Counted from the stretch's first letter, positions 50,247 through 63,677 are shown. The stretch is DNA of 64,000 nucleotides from Lichenostomus cassidix (GCA_008360975.2 CM039182.1:27066324-27130323), one strand, 5' to 3'. Numbers and translations: made by a program. Notes: a model not told the origin generated them from the letters alone.

Positions 50247-53115
50247 CATATTTGAAACAATTAACTAACACTAACATAAAACAAAACGAATCCACCAAAC
50301 TCACAAAACAGAAAAGGAAAAAAAAAGGAAAATAGAGAGGTATTCATTTTTGTAGTTAGCTGAAAAAGTCAATGTTACAAGTGGCTGACTGATGAATGAT
50401 ACAACCTATAATAATAATGGGGCTAATGTAATTTCCACTCTAGGGATGAAATGCTAACTGAAGTAACAGCAGTTTAAGATCACATGTTTGACACAGTGCA
50501 CTGTCACCTTATTCTTGTCTTCATTGTTCCAAATAGTGATATTTTCTTAGCAGCAAACCTTTGTAAAAGCTGCACATGGTTTGGGATGTTTCACTGGGAA
50601 CACCATTTCTAAATCATGACATTAAGAGACACATAAATTCATACTGGATCAAATTAAAATGTGTGAACTAGGTTACCAGAAGTGTAACTTGTGACTAAGT
50701 AACACATCATTACCATACAATTCTATATTTTTTAAACCAAAAAGAAACATATTTAAATCACTCAATTCCTAAAAATTAAAGTGTAAATTAAAATTTTTAA
50801 ATCATTGGAAAAAACCTTGAGTTTGGTGAAATTCACATTTCAGATGTGCCTTTAATTTAAGTGGGGAACAATGCAGTTTCACTACATCAAGAAGCACATT
50901 TTGAGGTAAACTGAACATCTTTGTGGAACCCCTTCCACTTGAAGTAGGTACAAGACTTATCTGTTTCTCACTTTCATCCACTCTGTTCACAGTGGTAATA
51001 AAACAACCAACACTAAATAGTACTGAAGTTACAAATCCTTTCACTTGTTTTAAACACAACTATATCTGACAGTCCATTAACAAAGGTTAAAAAAGAAAAG
51101 CAAAGGCTTTAGAAGGAAATTGCTTCCAGACGTTCACTACATGTAGCTGGTCAGACTGACAGATTATTAAAAACGTAACTCTCTCTAACTACAAATCCCA
51201 AATAGGAGAGATTGGTATGTCTGCCTCCATTACACTGACTCTTAGTAATTTAGTAAAGATCAAAGTAATTTTGTAATATATAAACTTCATAGTTTTTTTG
51301 TAATGACACCATAACTATAGGTCACATAAACAAAATGCAATTAGAAGATGCACCAGCAAATAAAAGGTTAATCTGCTGCAAATGAGCTTAATTGAGGACT
51401 CCTCCTAGGCTCTCAATCCAAAACAATTACTGGAATAGCCCCAGTTCTGATATTAGCAGGAGCTGGCACAGAATGTGACTCAGGAAATCAGCACAGGAAA
51501 AGTGCAAGACCTATGCTTATGCTATCCAAAACAGCACAGGAGCCACAAAAATAACTGTGCAACAGTAAGTTTTAACCAGCCCATTAAATGCTGCAAAAGA
51601 ATGACAGTTCTGAGGCTGCTGCACTGCCAGGGCTTGTAGGGCAATGACTGAGCTGAAAGAAGCCAAGCAGCAGGCAAGACTGTGGGGTGTGGTACAAGAC
51701 CCCTCTGAGGGAGAGGACCTGGGAACGGATGGTGCATCAGGAAGCCTTCCACTCTCATCAGATGGCAGCTAATCACACACTGTGTTAGTCTTTAGAGGAG
51801 ATACTGCTCTATCTCAAAGTCTTACATTAATGGTACCTTCATAAAATATCTTTATTTTGTGCCTGCTTTCAAATTGCTACCTTAACCATAGAAAAAGTCT
51901 GATAAACATGTAAGGAAAACTGAGGAAATTAAAATATTTCAAAATTTATGAACTCATTCAGAAATCTTCATACTTTGAAAGGGCACAGAGGAGCTAGGTT
52001 GGAAGAGCATTTGTATGGGTTAAAGAATTCACTTCACATCCCTTTGAGTCAAAAGCACTTAGCCACATGTTGAAATGAGGACTACCTTCATCTTTCTAGT
52101 ATCCCTCAGCTGCTGTCTTCCTCACCTCTCCTCATTAGATTGCTTTCAGCTGGGACTTCTGTGGCTGTGATGCAGGATTTTGAACATAGAAAATGCTTTA
52201 ACTAAATTAATAATTTCAAAAATAGAAGTGTTTTTTCTGTGCATGTTAGACTTTATAAAAGAAGGCAAAAGTGTCCAGACATTTCAGTCAGCACTAGGAC
52301 TCAGAAACTCTCAAAATGACACAACATATTTATACAAACTATGAGCTACATTAGAAAAATATGTATCTTACTACATGTCACAATTTGCATTTCTTCTATT
52401 TAGACACCTCCTTGATATAATTTTGTTTATAAAATAGGTTAATTCTGTATGGTAATTATATTCCTCAAAATCCTATTACAATTAACACTTTCCTTTCCTA
52501 CTTTATATATAGCCGTCCCTTTCCTGTTAAACATACTTTCCAAGAAGGTTGGAACATTAATTTCCTCTATATGTTTGTCATGGGGCAAGGAAAGAGTAAG
52601 ACCCAAGATTTAAAAACAAATCCTTTGACAGGAAACAAACTCCTCAACTGAATTAATAGGTTCTTTAAATTTTATTACATTGACTTATGTAAGTAGCAAA
52701 ACACCAAACCACAATTCAGGGGGAGGAAAAAGCAGTCTGGGAAAAAATGTGAGAAAAAAATCATCTTTAAAACACATTTCACAGATCCACATACCTATTA
52801 GTTTTTGGTAAAAATAAGGCAGGGAAGTGGATGTAGAAGCAGACAGATTTTCATGGATTCCAACTGTATTCTGTGTTTCAACATACATCATAAATAAAAA
52901 AGGAAATTCAACACATCCAAAGTGTTTCTAGACAAAGCTTTTATTCACTTCAATCATCTCTCCTGTCACTTAAAAATGATCATTCTAAGAATAAATCCTG
53001 AAATCTTTCCTTGAACTCCAGGGAGAGACTTATGCGAAGTTGAAAGACAAGAATTTAAATTTGGTAAGTCAAAACTCTTGTTATAGCTATTACTTTGCTA
53101 TTTTATGGGGCTCTT

Positions 53116-53157
53116 AATTCAGAATAGCTGTTCACCAATTCACAATAGCTGCTCACC
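53116..53157 (+). repeat. 21-bp tandem duplication
   Basis: AATTCAGAATAGCTGTTCAC(C) is followed directly by AATTCACAATAGCTGCTCAC(C); 19 of 21 positions agree. Confidence 0.85.
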
Positions 53158-53494
53158 ATCGCCTTTCAAATCTACCAGATTATCCAGGCATAAGAACACT
53201 TGCAGTCCAGTAAATATTTGCAGAATAGCCTCTGTTTTGGTGATTAACAATCCATAAAGAGATTTTAAGCAAAGCTGTCAGTTTAATCTAGCAGGGCTTT
53301 GCATCCAGTATGCCAGACTGAGTCAGACAGTTTTAGTAGCAAGGCAATGATGCAGCTACAGCATCTGAACTAAGGCGGTGCATTTTTAAGAACCCAGGGG
53401 AGTTACAGCCCCATTTACTCCATCTGTGATACACCATAGGGGAAAGAGAAGCAAGGTTTACTACATACTTATCTACAAAATATGTTGTCAAGCA

Positions 53495-53572
53495 GTTATT
53501 TTCAGCACACAGAAGTAAGTATAATGTTTGGAATGTGCATAAAACATCTGGAATATTGTTATTTTCAGCACA
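53495..53572 (+). repeat. 15-bp direct repeat with 63-bp period
   Basis: GTTATTTTCAGCACA occurs at 53495-53509 and 53558-53572. The sequence after each copy stays partly similar, so this may be a decayed 63-bp tandem duplication. Confidence 0.6.
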
Positions 53573-55426
53573 AATAAGCAATATTTTCATATTTTGACGT
53601 GAAGTGTTTTTATAACAGCATTCAGTCTTTCCGTGTAATTTCCGAGACCAACAGTTTTCATTTGAGCTGACAGTACATTTCTTCATAGTGAAGCCACAAA
53701 GGTTCTCCCCTTTACAAATAAGCAGAAGGGTTCTAGCCACACCATGATAAGAGATCTTTCAGAGTGATGTGCAGGCTGGGTTATTCTTGCACTGCTCCAG
53801 CTTCTACCTTCTGTTTCCCATTCACTATTACACTAACACAGGGTGAATATATGAGCAGTTGCTCCTGGCTTTACAAAACAGGATTTCACAACACTTAGAC
53901 ATATACCTTACAGTACTCTCCAGATAAGGACATCTTTTTACCTTACCTATGCCATTGGTGAAGAGTTACACCACCCTGGCAGCAATCCATCCCCAATGGA
54001 CAAAACTCAACTCCAACAGAATAATAAACAACAGAACTTAACATGCACACCCCATTTTCTACAGTAGAGCAGGGAAAAACCCTTTTTTCATTTGATGTGA
54101 CACAACTAGAGAAATGCACAAAGCATTATTTTTACCTTTCACAATAATCTTGAAGCCGAAGCTGCTCTCCCAACATTAGCAAAGATGATGAACCCTAAAT
54201 ATTTTCAAGCCAAATTTGCCGTCAGTTTGTCTGCAGCAGAAGGACAGAATTCTCATTTAAAGAAGTCACAGTAGATGTCAGAATTTGACCTATTTTCTCC
54301 AAATTGAGGTGAATGTGGTATGTTTAAGTAGACTGCTTAGACATAATCTAATACCCAGCAAGCTCAAGTGAACATGCACACATAAATCCACAACAGAAAA
54401 GCTGTGTTGGACTACAGTGAACTGATCTATCATCATACCTCAATATTTTCAGTTTGATAAAACTCTAGAATTTATTTTTACCAAAAATAATACATCTTCT
54501 AAAAAGAAAAAGACAATGAGGGAAAAATTGACCAAAATAACCTTATTTTTATGGAACACCTCATAAGTACACCACATTATTGGTTATTTTTAGGTATTTT
54601 GACTAAAGAGGCTGATACTCTTAGCTGACCACTTCCTACTTCTCATCACAGCATTTTAAAATTTATTGATTTTTACAATGTACTCTGAGAACTAAAAGAA
54701 TATTCAATTACTGACAAGATTAGTCTGAACACACATTATATCATTTCTTTGATCAATCTAATTTTCAAAATATTTACTTTTGGACCTGTAGTTCATTAAT
54801 GTTCAGCAGCTACAAACTATGCAAAATCAACAGCTAGCTTGTGCAAACTGTCTTGTGGAAGTTCAGCTAATATCTTTTGTAGCAAAAAAAAAAAGAAAAA
54901 AAACAGATCGTCCAAAGCTTACCTTTTTTGTGCATTTATTTAATTTTAGAACAAAAATGCTGTGCTTTTCATCTGCAGTTTTCCTACCACAACACTGATG
55001 GTTCTACCATTTAGCTCAAGTTCTTCTTCAGTGACCTCTTGTTGAACAGACATTTGCATCTTTACAATACTCATAAATGACTCCCATAGGTATTTCCTAC
55101 ACCAGAAACTTTCTTTTGAGATTTCTTTGATAATGCTGCACTCATTCACCAGCTGTACTCTCAGTACAGAGTAAATGACAACTCTTACACTAGAGAAGTA
55201 CTTTCATGTATTTTCAGCTAATATTTAGAAGACCAGACAGCCTCCATTGCTGCATTCTGTAGATTACTACTGTTTACAGTGGTGGGATGAGGTTGCACAG
55301 GTTTGTGCACCAACACCAAACTTACCTTTAGGTATTTACAGGAATAACAATTCTCAAAACAGGACTTAACTGTTAGCTTTTGTTTTTTTTCTTTTTTTTT
55401 TAATTATTTTTGTCTGTATCTTGTTC

Positions 55427-56290
55427 ATAGAATCACAGAATAGTTTGGGTTGGAAGTCATCTTGAATATCATCTAGTTCCAATCCCCCTGCCATGTGCAG
55501 GGACCTTCCACTACACCAGGTTGCTCAAAGTCCCATCCAACCCGGCCTTAAACACTTTCAGACATAGGATATCCACCACTTCTCTGGACAACTGATTCAA
55601 ATGTCTCAGCACCATCACAATAAACAATTTATTCCTAATATCTAATCTAAATCTACCCTTTTTCAATTTAAAGCCATTCTCCCTTGTTCTATCACTACCT
55701 GCCCTTGTAAAAAGTCTCTCTCTGACTTTCTAGCAGGCCTCCTGTAGGTACCAAAAGGTGTTGAAGGTCTCCTCAGAGCCTTCTCTTCTCCAGGCTGAAA
55801 AACCCCAACTATCTTGGCCTTTCCTCACAGGAAAGGTGCTCCAGACCTTTGAATATCTTTATGGCCCTCCTCTGGACTCCAACAGATCTGCATCCTTATG
55901 TTGGGGGCTGCACAGATGGATGAAGCTGAACTCCATATGAGGATTTCATCAGAGCAGAGAGGCAGAATCCCTGCCCTCAACCTGCTGGTCGTGCTGTTCT
56001 TGAAGCAGCTCAGGATATGGTTGGTTTTCTGAGCTGCAAGCACATACTCTGTGGTCATGTCAAGCTTCTCACCCACAAACATCCCCCAGTGCTTCTCCTC
56101 AGGGCTGCTCTCAATCCATTCTCCACTCAGCCTGTATTTGTGCTTGAAATTGTCCTGACCATGTTGAACTTCAAGACATTCACATGGGCCCTCCTCTCCA
56201 ACCTGCCAAGGTTCCTCTGGATGGCATCCCTTCCCTGCAGTCTGCTGACAGCCCCACACATCTCGGTGTCATCAGCAAACTTGCTGATCA
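55427..56290 (-). mobile_element. CR1 LINE copy: 3' UTR plus end of ORF2
   Basis: This is the longest uninterrupted CR1 here. From the plus side it starts with the terminal repeat (TAGAATCACAGAATAGTTTG) and continues GGTTGGAAGTCATCTTGAAT, TTCTCTTCTCCAGGCTGAAA and CCCTCCTCTGGACTCCAACA. It ends in the complement of the polymerase segment near CATCAGCAAACTTGCTGATC. Minus-strand translation in shifting frames gives FADDTE, DAIQRNL and ESSPEEK, all CR1 ORF2 motifs. Frameshifts split the frame, so it is inactive. Confidence 0.92.
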
Positions 56291-59200
56291 TCAGCACAGA
56301 TGCTAAGCAGAGCTGGTAGCTGCTCAGAAATGAGACTTCACAGAGAAGACAAATGTCTTGTACCAGCCAGTGCTGCTGCTCAGTAGCCATGATTTTGAAC
56401 CACAAAGCAGCTCATCTTTATGGAGGATAGCTGTATAAAGACACTGTTTGTAAACCCAACTTTTCTAATAATTCTAACAAAGCATCTCAAGAATGCTGAC
56501 CACACACAGAGAAATTACATTAGTAATGTTTCAGTCTTCAGTCACTTGGAAGTATGGGCTACAGTTTAAAAAATCCATATATGAGCAGCTTCTACTGTAT
56601 TCAGAATAAGAATAGAATTTTGAATAAATCCAAATTCACTGTTGCAAAATCCCCCAATCATGGTCAATAGTGGTATTTTAGGCAATTTTTGTTTATTATG
56701 AAAAATATCAGAGTTCTAAGCCATAAAAGATTGCAAATACATGGCTCTATTGACTGCTTGAAACTCTCATTAACTCATAATTATAAGTAGTAATATTATG
56801 ACTGAAGTTATGATTTACCTATAAACCCCATAAACACTTTCATTAATAACTGAGAGCACATGTAAATTGAAATGGATTCCTATAACCCCATCATTCTACC
56901 AAGACTTTTTTTTAGTTTACAGTGTAAGAAAAATATCAGATTGTTCAAATATGGCATTATGTTAACACAGTATGTTCCTGGAAAGCTCTCTTACTTATTT
57001 CTCACTGTTATTTCAACGTCTATCATTCCATTATCAAGACTGCTAAGGAGCCATGAAAGTTAATGGAACACGTGTCCAATTCCTGAAAGACAGACTGACA
57101 CTTTGAATTACTGATAAAAAGCAAAAGAGGAACATATTATCAGATAATTTATTATAAGAGCTACTGGAAAAAAAAAAGAAAGCCCAACACTAAAAAGAAA
57201 TCACACACCACACAGATATTTCTTGCTAGTGATGGAATGTCTGTTTCTAGTCCTGACTTCTACGATTCTGTAATTAAAAAATATATATGAGCAGCAAGTC
57301 AAGGAATAGCTGTAACAAAGACAAATAAAAAAATGGAGATAGGTTTATTATCCAAAAAACAGAAGTCCTACAGAATAACATAGTGCTTTAATTAATTTAT
57401 AGTACAAGTAAACTATATACTGAAAAATATTTAATTTCATTATTAGCACCCATGGACATGCTTCTCCTCAAGATTTAGCTTTCATACTGTGCACATAATC
57501 TTGTTTCATGCAGGAAAATAAAAAAGAATAAAGCTAATGTGAACTACAAAAAGAAGCTTCTAAATATTACCAAAGGAAGCAAATATAAGAGAACTCAATG
57601 TTTAAATGAAATACATACGTTCATATATACTAGACCTTACAACAAAAAAATATTAGCTGTACAAGAGAGGTCTGAGATTAATTACAGACTGAATATATAC
57701 AACAAGTACCTCTAAAGCTATTTTTTCATCTACCTTGTATTGCTAGAATATTGATTTACTATTTAATTTTCCTGATTATTTCCCTGAAAATTATACATAG
57801 ATACATGTTTCCTATATGCAAGCTCCTCAGAGAGGTGAGTTGGCAGACACAGAAGCCAAGACTAATCACTGAAAAAACAATGAAAAGAAATACTATCTGA
57901 AATGAGATCCTTCTATAAAGTGTGCTGGGAAGTAGCATTCTCACTGTATGAAGGTAGATAAAAGCTGGAAATTACCTCTTGCTAGTCTTTCAGTGTGTAC
58001 CTGCCTTATTTCTAAAACCAGAAAAACAAAACAAAACAAAATTAGGCTGCACAAATAATTTAGAGCATGCTATGGATATAACATGGAGATGCTGATTTGG
58101 ATTATACAATAAAATTTCAACAGAAATACCTTTCTTCATTTGCTTACCCTTCCTTGCATCTTTCAGTTAAAAGTTAAATCCTTGCAAAAATATGCTTCAC
58201 CTCCATTAGGCATTCATTCAATTTTTCTCAACTAATTATGAATTCCAGTTATCTACCCAAAACTTTCTTACCTTGTGCATATTTAATGACTTTACCCATG
58301 CATTCATAAACACAGTGCTGAAAAGCACAACTTCCTGATGGTGATTTGTGAGGAAGGGTGGTGGCATGGTGGGAGCTGTGGCTGCCCAGCCACTGAGGGA
58401 GATGTTGGGGAGGCAGGAACTTGATGGCTTTTAGGGCATCAGCATCTGAGGGGGACAGGGCACACAACACGCCCTGGGGAACACCTGAGGTCAGCACTGC
58501 ACCAGGAGCAGATCTCTACAGCAAAACAGAACGTCCCCAGCAGGGAAAGAACACAGCTGCTGACCATTCCCTCAGCCAGGCTGACCAGCAGCCATCTCAG
58601 CCACGTGCCTCGAAGCTGCCAGGTGCAGTTGTGTCCTAGGAAGCACAAAGCCCTTGGCAGCTCTTGTTGTGTGCCAAACTCTTCACTTCTTTCAAACCTC
58701 CTTCAGATAGGATGGAAAATAGTGCCAAAGTACTCAACACAACACCTTCCTTTTAGAGGCTGGGCATCTGTTCATTTGTAAAGGGAGGTTAAATAGTCGA
58801 GAGAGATCGAGGGAGGTAATGGCACAACATTTTGGCATGTAAGCCTAGTCCCAAATCCTGTTCTGTGCATCTATGTGTGTTACCAGCAGGCAGGGCAAGG
58901 AAAGCTTCAGAACTCAGCACTCCTGCAGAATCTGCAATAAAAGATTGGCCTTGCAAATTCCAGCAGAAACTGTATAAAACCAGGAACAAAATAAGTAAGA
59001 AATCACATCAAACTACAGCATTTTAGGTCTTTTAATTACCAAAAAGGATACTTCCCTCCTTCCCCCATTACTGACTATAAATGCAAGCTGATTCATTAAT
59101 AAGAAGTGCTATCAATGCTCTTCAGCTTTCAAAACAGAATTTCCATGGAACTTCCATTGATCAGAAGGATACATACCACAACACAGCACTTAAGAAGCTT

Positions 59201-62200
59201 CCTTTACTCTCTGACAAAACCCTAAACATATCTAAAATGTTACATCAATTATTAGATCTCACACATCAAAGTAGCACAAGGTGTTACCATGAATTGTTCA
59301 AAGCCACAGAAGAAACCCAAGTGGTCAATACATGCCTGATCACTTGGGGCTCATATTCTTTTATTCTATTTAACAAAATAGTAGAAATCAAAACAAATTA
59401 TTATTCTTGAATTCTAAAGTTCTCTGTTTCACCTCCCACCATGGGCATTTTAAAGCTACCATGCCTGTCCATTGATGTTATGTCTTATACTTTTAACTAA
59501 TAAATATTCTTTCGACTGCTTCACTCCTGCATTTTGAACTTTATTTACAGTTACATTCTCCACAAAGTTGGAAAGGACGCAGATGCTTCAATATCATTAT
59601 AAAGCAGAAAAAAATTCCTTTCCTTGTTTCATGAATAGCCAGGAAGGCTATTGTAAGACTTTCCTCCATGCATTTTAACAAGTTCTCTTAAATTTGAAAT
59701 GTGCTGATTAAAAACTTTAGGTGATACAGAAGCTTACTAGCCAGATGATGCAAAAACACAGCACTCCTGGCAGCTACCAACATCCCATTGCTTATTTTCA
59801 CTCAGCCACCAAAGCCCTATTATCTTACTATATTGCATATTCATGATATTAACACTTCAACCCATACAAATTATCTCAATATTCCCATTAAAAATTATCA
59901 ACTCATTAAATTTCAATACCCAAGTTATATTAAAAATTAAAAACAACAAAAGGCTTTTAGAAGTTAACTATTCTATCAAACAACTTTAACATAGGTGAAA
60001 AGAACAATGTCTAGTATAATCTGCGTATGTTGGCAGTCACTTAAAAATACTTGTACTTCCTGAAAAATTATTTCTTTGAAGTATATAAATAAGCCTCAAC
60101 ATCTGTGTGGAAAGGCACATGAACAAATATGAAAAGGAAGCTTAGGTAAAATACCTCTGAAGGGGAGAAAGTTGAGGAAGATGGGTCAGAACCACTCATC
60201 AGAAATTATCTCCCCTCACTCCAAAATACCAGTTAAAAGCTTAGTGCAATTTATTAGGACTAGGGTCTCTTCTCAAGCCAATATTAACTGCATCCAGGAT
60301 ACACAATGGCTAATGAAACTGCTCAGCTTTTGTTTGAAAGAACTCTTTCTTCACAATCACATCTGCACAGAATGTTCTGAAACAAAAGTTACACAATCCA
60401 GTCTGACCTGCAATCTGAGAGTTCAAAGATAAAGAGCATTTTTCAGCATAAATCAGTCAACCATACAATGCATTTGATTTTTTTCCTCTATTAATCAAGT
60501 GCATGAACTTTCATACTGCTATGCTGGGAAGAATGGGTATAATTTTCTCACAATGATTTCAGAAAGCACATGCATTTTTGATGGAAATGTGCAATATTGC
60601 ACTGCCTGTGGAGTTCCTGAATACATATCTTGAATAGGATTCATCAGTGTCCATTGTTGTTATCTACATTTCAGCTATATTTCATTACAGTCAATAAAGA
60701 CCTAGTCAATAAGATACAATTTATCTGGCATGGAAGTATATTTCTAAAACCACTCAGATGAATCTTGCCCTAAAATATCAAAACACACTTTGAATATAAA
60801 GAGGTGCCATGTTATGAACTCTGCCACAGACACCTAAATTAGATTAAGCCCATGTTATCTGTCTTCCAAACTTGGAGTATGTTCCTGCCTTCTGTAACAA
60901 TAAAAATCCCATTTATATGGTAATTACAGTTCTTTAGCAGTTCCATTCATAAACCACTCTATTCCCTGTTCTCAAGCTTTTCATAAACTTCCCTTCCAGC
61001 CAATCACTGTTTCGGACTGAGAAAAATTGGGACCATAAACACGTAATAGTTTCCAGGTCATCTTGAACCTTTCTTATGTTTCCAGTATGACACACAACTG
61101 TAGAGATCTGGCTAGGCAGAGGAGAGAACAACCTCTGCAACCTGCCAACAATAATAAAATGCAGAACAACATGGCTGCCACAGCCAAGCAAAAATGCTCC
61201 AAAGCCAGGCTGGAACATAGATTTGAGATCTTAGGGTTGGGCTACATATGTGTATCTTAGCACCCAGTAAGGCAATGATTTTTTTTTTTTTAATATTAAT
61301 TGAAGTCATTATCACCACATCTAAAGTTCCCCCATTTGATCCCAACCAAAGTGCACCACCCAAGATATTTGTCAGTGATAGACCTTTCCTTACCACCAAA
61401 AACTGGCCTGTAACTTTTAGACAACCCTCCCCTCCCCAAACAAACCCCAACAACTATTTAAAAAGGAAACAATTTGAAATAATTGAAATAATTCTTATTT
61501 AAATAATTTTAAAAATCAAACTCTTTACCAAAAGAAAAGATTTATGAAATTAAAATTAAGAAATTACCAAATCTCAACTCAGCTTTGGAATTATCAAATC
61601 TTAACCTAGCTTATGTGTGTCCACTACAACACTGATGAACTACAATGGGGTACTTGTACTCCTCACACCACAACTCTGACTGCCTGCAAAATATGTTGCC
61701 CCAGAGTTTCGTATGTTCCTAGGATTTACTGGACCAGATTTGGCTTGGTTATTACCGACCCTTAAACTCCCCCAAATATTTCCATATCTCTACATGTAAT
61801 CCATTCCAGTATTCAAAAAAACATTTCTTTTAACAGGATATTTTTGGCATCCAATATTTATTCCCCATCTGAAGGAATTTATGCATCTTATACCAAGTAA
61901 TACTGAAGATTGCTGTCAATGAAATAAACAGGGTTTTTTGCAGTTTCCTCAAGCAATACCTAAGTGATCTTTTCTACATCTTCTCCTGCTCTTCTGAACG
62001 CTTTTTAACTATCAACATCAATCATTGAGAACATTTCCAGTATTGATTTCACAGATTAAAACAAGTCTTTAGTCTTTCTAATAAATGCTGACTTTTAGTA
62101 TTTCCTGCACTATTTCACAGCCAGAAACTGAATTAATATTTGTCAAACCGGTTGCTCTTGAGGAGTTACTTTTTCTTCTCTGACTCCATAAGCCCTCTCT

Positions 62201-62624
62201 TGAGTCACTGCTTTCCTCAGTCAAGAATTCAGGAGCTCTTTGAAAATAAGGCCTGCACTTCTTGTTTTTAGAGGCATCATTTGATTTTGGTTATACCAAA
62301 TCATACTTTACCCACATAAATCCGTATTACCAACCAATCCATTTTATTCTGCCACTCTAAAAAACAAGTTATCAACTGCAAATTTCATGGCACTGATTTT
62401 GAAAATTAAAGTCAGGCTATTATGTAAAATATACAATATCATTGTTTCCTAAAAGAGGGCTGTTCAACAGAAACAACACAATTCAACAATTATCCTGATT
62501 TTCTTTTTTGGATTTTTTGCACTGTGTCCAATAATGGCTATTTAGTACACTCATCTTTATCAGATAACCTTAAAGTACCTTATAGGTTATATACAACATT
62601 TATAAAATATGGTATAAAACACAT
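56291..62624. other. Upstream intergenic DNA with a GC-richer patch at 58.33-58.66 kb
   Basis: Mostly AT-rich. The patch at 58330-58660 is clearly richer in G and C and may be a decayed, unassigned repeat. A T13 run is at 61279-61291. No gene was recognised. Confidence 0.55.
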
Positions 62625-63677
62625 AAAACTGAGGTTTAACCAGGAAAAATCTAAGGTACTCCATCTGGGTGGGGGTGTCGCTGTTGAGCAGCTAGCAGAG
62701 TAATGAATGCATCGGGTCTCAGTGGCAAGAAGGAATGACCTTTATTGTTTTGATTTCATCACATTTATAGAGTTCTCAAAAGTCACCCAGATTGGTCAGT
62801 CAGAAGCCTTCCCCCAGGCCTGATTGGCCAGGCCTGCACTGTCCAAGTTCTGGGACACTGTTCCAAAACATCCAAACTTTATCTTTATTTACAAAAACAC
62901 AAGAAAACTTCCCATGGGAAAAACTGTGCTAGCCACAGCGGGAACCCCCAGTACCAGTACAGGCTGGGAGATGAGCAGGCTGAGAGCAGCCCTGCGCAGA
63001 ATAACCTGGGGGTGCTGGTGGAGGAGAGGCTGGACATGACCCAGCCGTGTGCACTCACAGCCCACAGAGCCAAATGTGTCCTGGGCTGCACCAAAAGCAG
63101 AGAGGGCAGCAGGGCCAGGGAGGGGATTCTGCCCCTCTGCTCTGCTCTGTGAGATCCCACATGGAACACTGCATCCAGCCCAGGGACCCCCAGCACAGGA
63201 AGGACAGGGACCTGTTGGAGAGAGTCCAGAGAAGGCCAACACGAGGGTAAGAGGGATGGAGCACCTCTCCTGTGTGAAAAGGCTGAGAGAACTGGGGCTG
63301 TTCAGCCTGGAAAAGACAAAGCTTTGGAGTGATCTAATTGCAGACTTCCAGTACCTGAAGAGAGCCTGCCGGGAAATTGGAGGGAGACCATATACACAAA
63401 TAAAAAGTGGCAGGACAAGGGGGAACTGCTTCAAACTGAGAGTAGGTTTAGACTAGATATTAGGAAAAAAAATCTTTACTGTGAGGGTGGTGAGACACTG
63501 GAACAGATTGCCCAGCAAAGCTGTGGATACCCCATCCATGGAAGTGCTCAAGACCAGGCTGGATGTGGTTCTGAGCAACCTGGTCTAGTGAAAGGTGTCC
63601 CTGCCCACTGCAGGGGGCTTGGAACGAGATGATCCTTAAGGTCTCTTCCAACCCAAGGTATTCTATGATTCTATGAA
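62625..63677 (+). mobile_element. CR1 LINE copy with complete 3' end, split by a solo LTR
   Basis: The left piece (about 62625-62675) reads into the KVLHLG segment of ORF2. After the LTR the element resumes at 62942 with the QYQYRLG segment, NLGVLVEERLDMTQPCALT, and then the 3' UTR (GGTGTCCCTGCCCACTGCAG, GATGATCCTTAAGGTCTCTT, CCAACCCAAGGTATTCTATG). It ends in ATTCTATGATTCTATGA at 63677. The intact terminal octamers and low divergence suggest one of the younger CR1 copies in the window, although stops and frameshifts are present. Confidence 0.92.
62676..62937 (-). mobile_element. Solo LTR of an endogenous retrovirus, 262 bp
   Basis: On the minus strand the element begins TGTGGCT and ends AGCGACA, a near-perfect TG...CA terminal inverted repeat (6 of 7). 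Inside, in order, are CCAAT boxes (plus ATTGG at 62823-62827 and 62791-62795), a TATA box (CTATAAA; plus 62764-62770) and a polyadenylation signal AATAAA (plus 62741-62746). CR1 sequence flanks it directly on both sides, so no primer-binding site or internal genes remain: it is a solo LTR left by recombination. The flanks GGGG (62672-62675) and GCGG (62938-62941) could be a 4-bp target duplication with one mismatch. The ERV class is not assigned. Confidence 0.8.

Larger units (their letters stand above)
49378..55426. other. Upstream intergenic DNA, no gene recognised
   Basis: Contains low-complexity tracts and two small duplications near 53.1 and 53.5 kb. A minus-strand open frame of 135 codons at 53333-53740 has no recognisable domain and is judged chance. 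Confidence 0.55.

Noticed and set aside
53333..53740. Minus-strand open frame of 135 codons, cysteine-rich, with a short internal duplication
   Set aside because: No recognisable domain, no CpG-rich promoter, AT-biased codons, and the internal repeat is explained by a DNA-level 63-bp duplication. One frame of this length in 64 kb of AT-rich DNA is not surprising.
58249..58497. Minus-strand frame starting LTSGVPQG, considered as a CR1 open frame
   Set aside because: Only the first 22 bp resemble CR1; the downstream residues lack the LGP..LFN..IND segment. Kept only as a composition finding.
62885..63456. Open frames of 103-181 codons on both strands at the right end
   Set aside because: They overlie the CR1 copy. 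The plus frames are ORF2 remnants and the minus frames are antisense of it.
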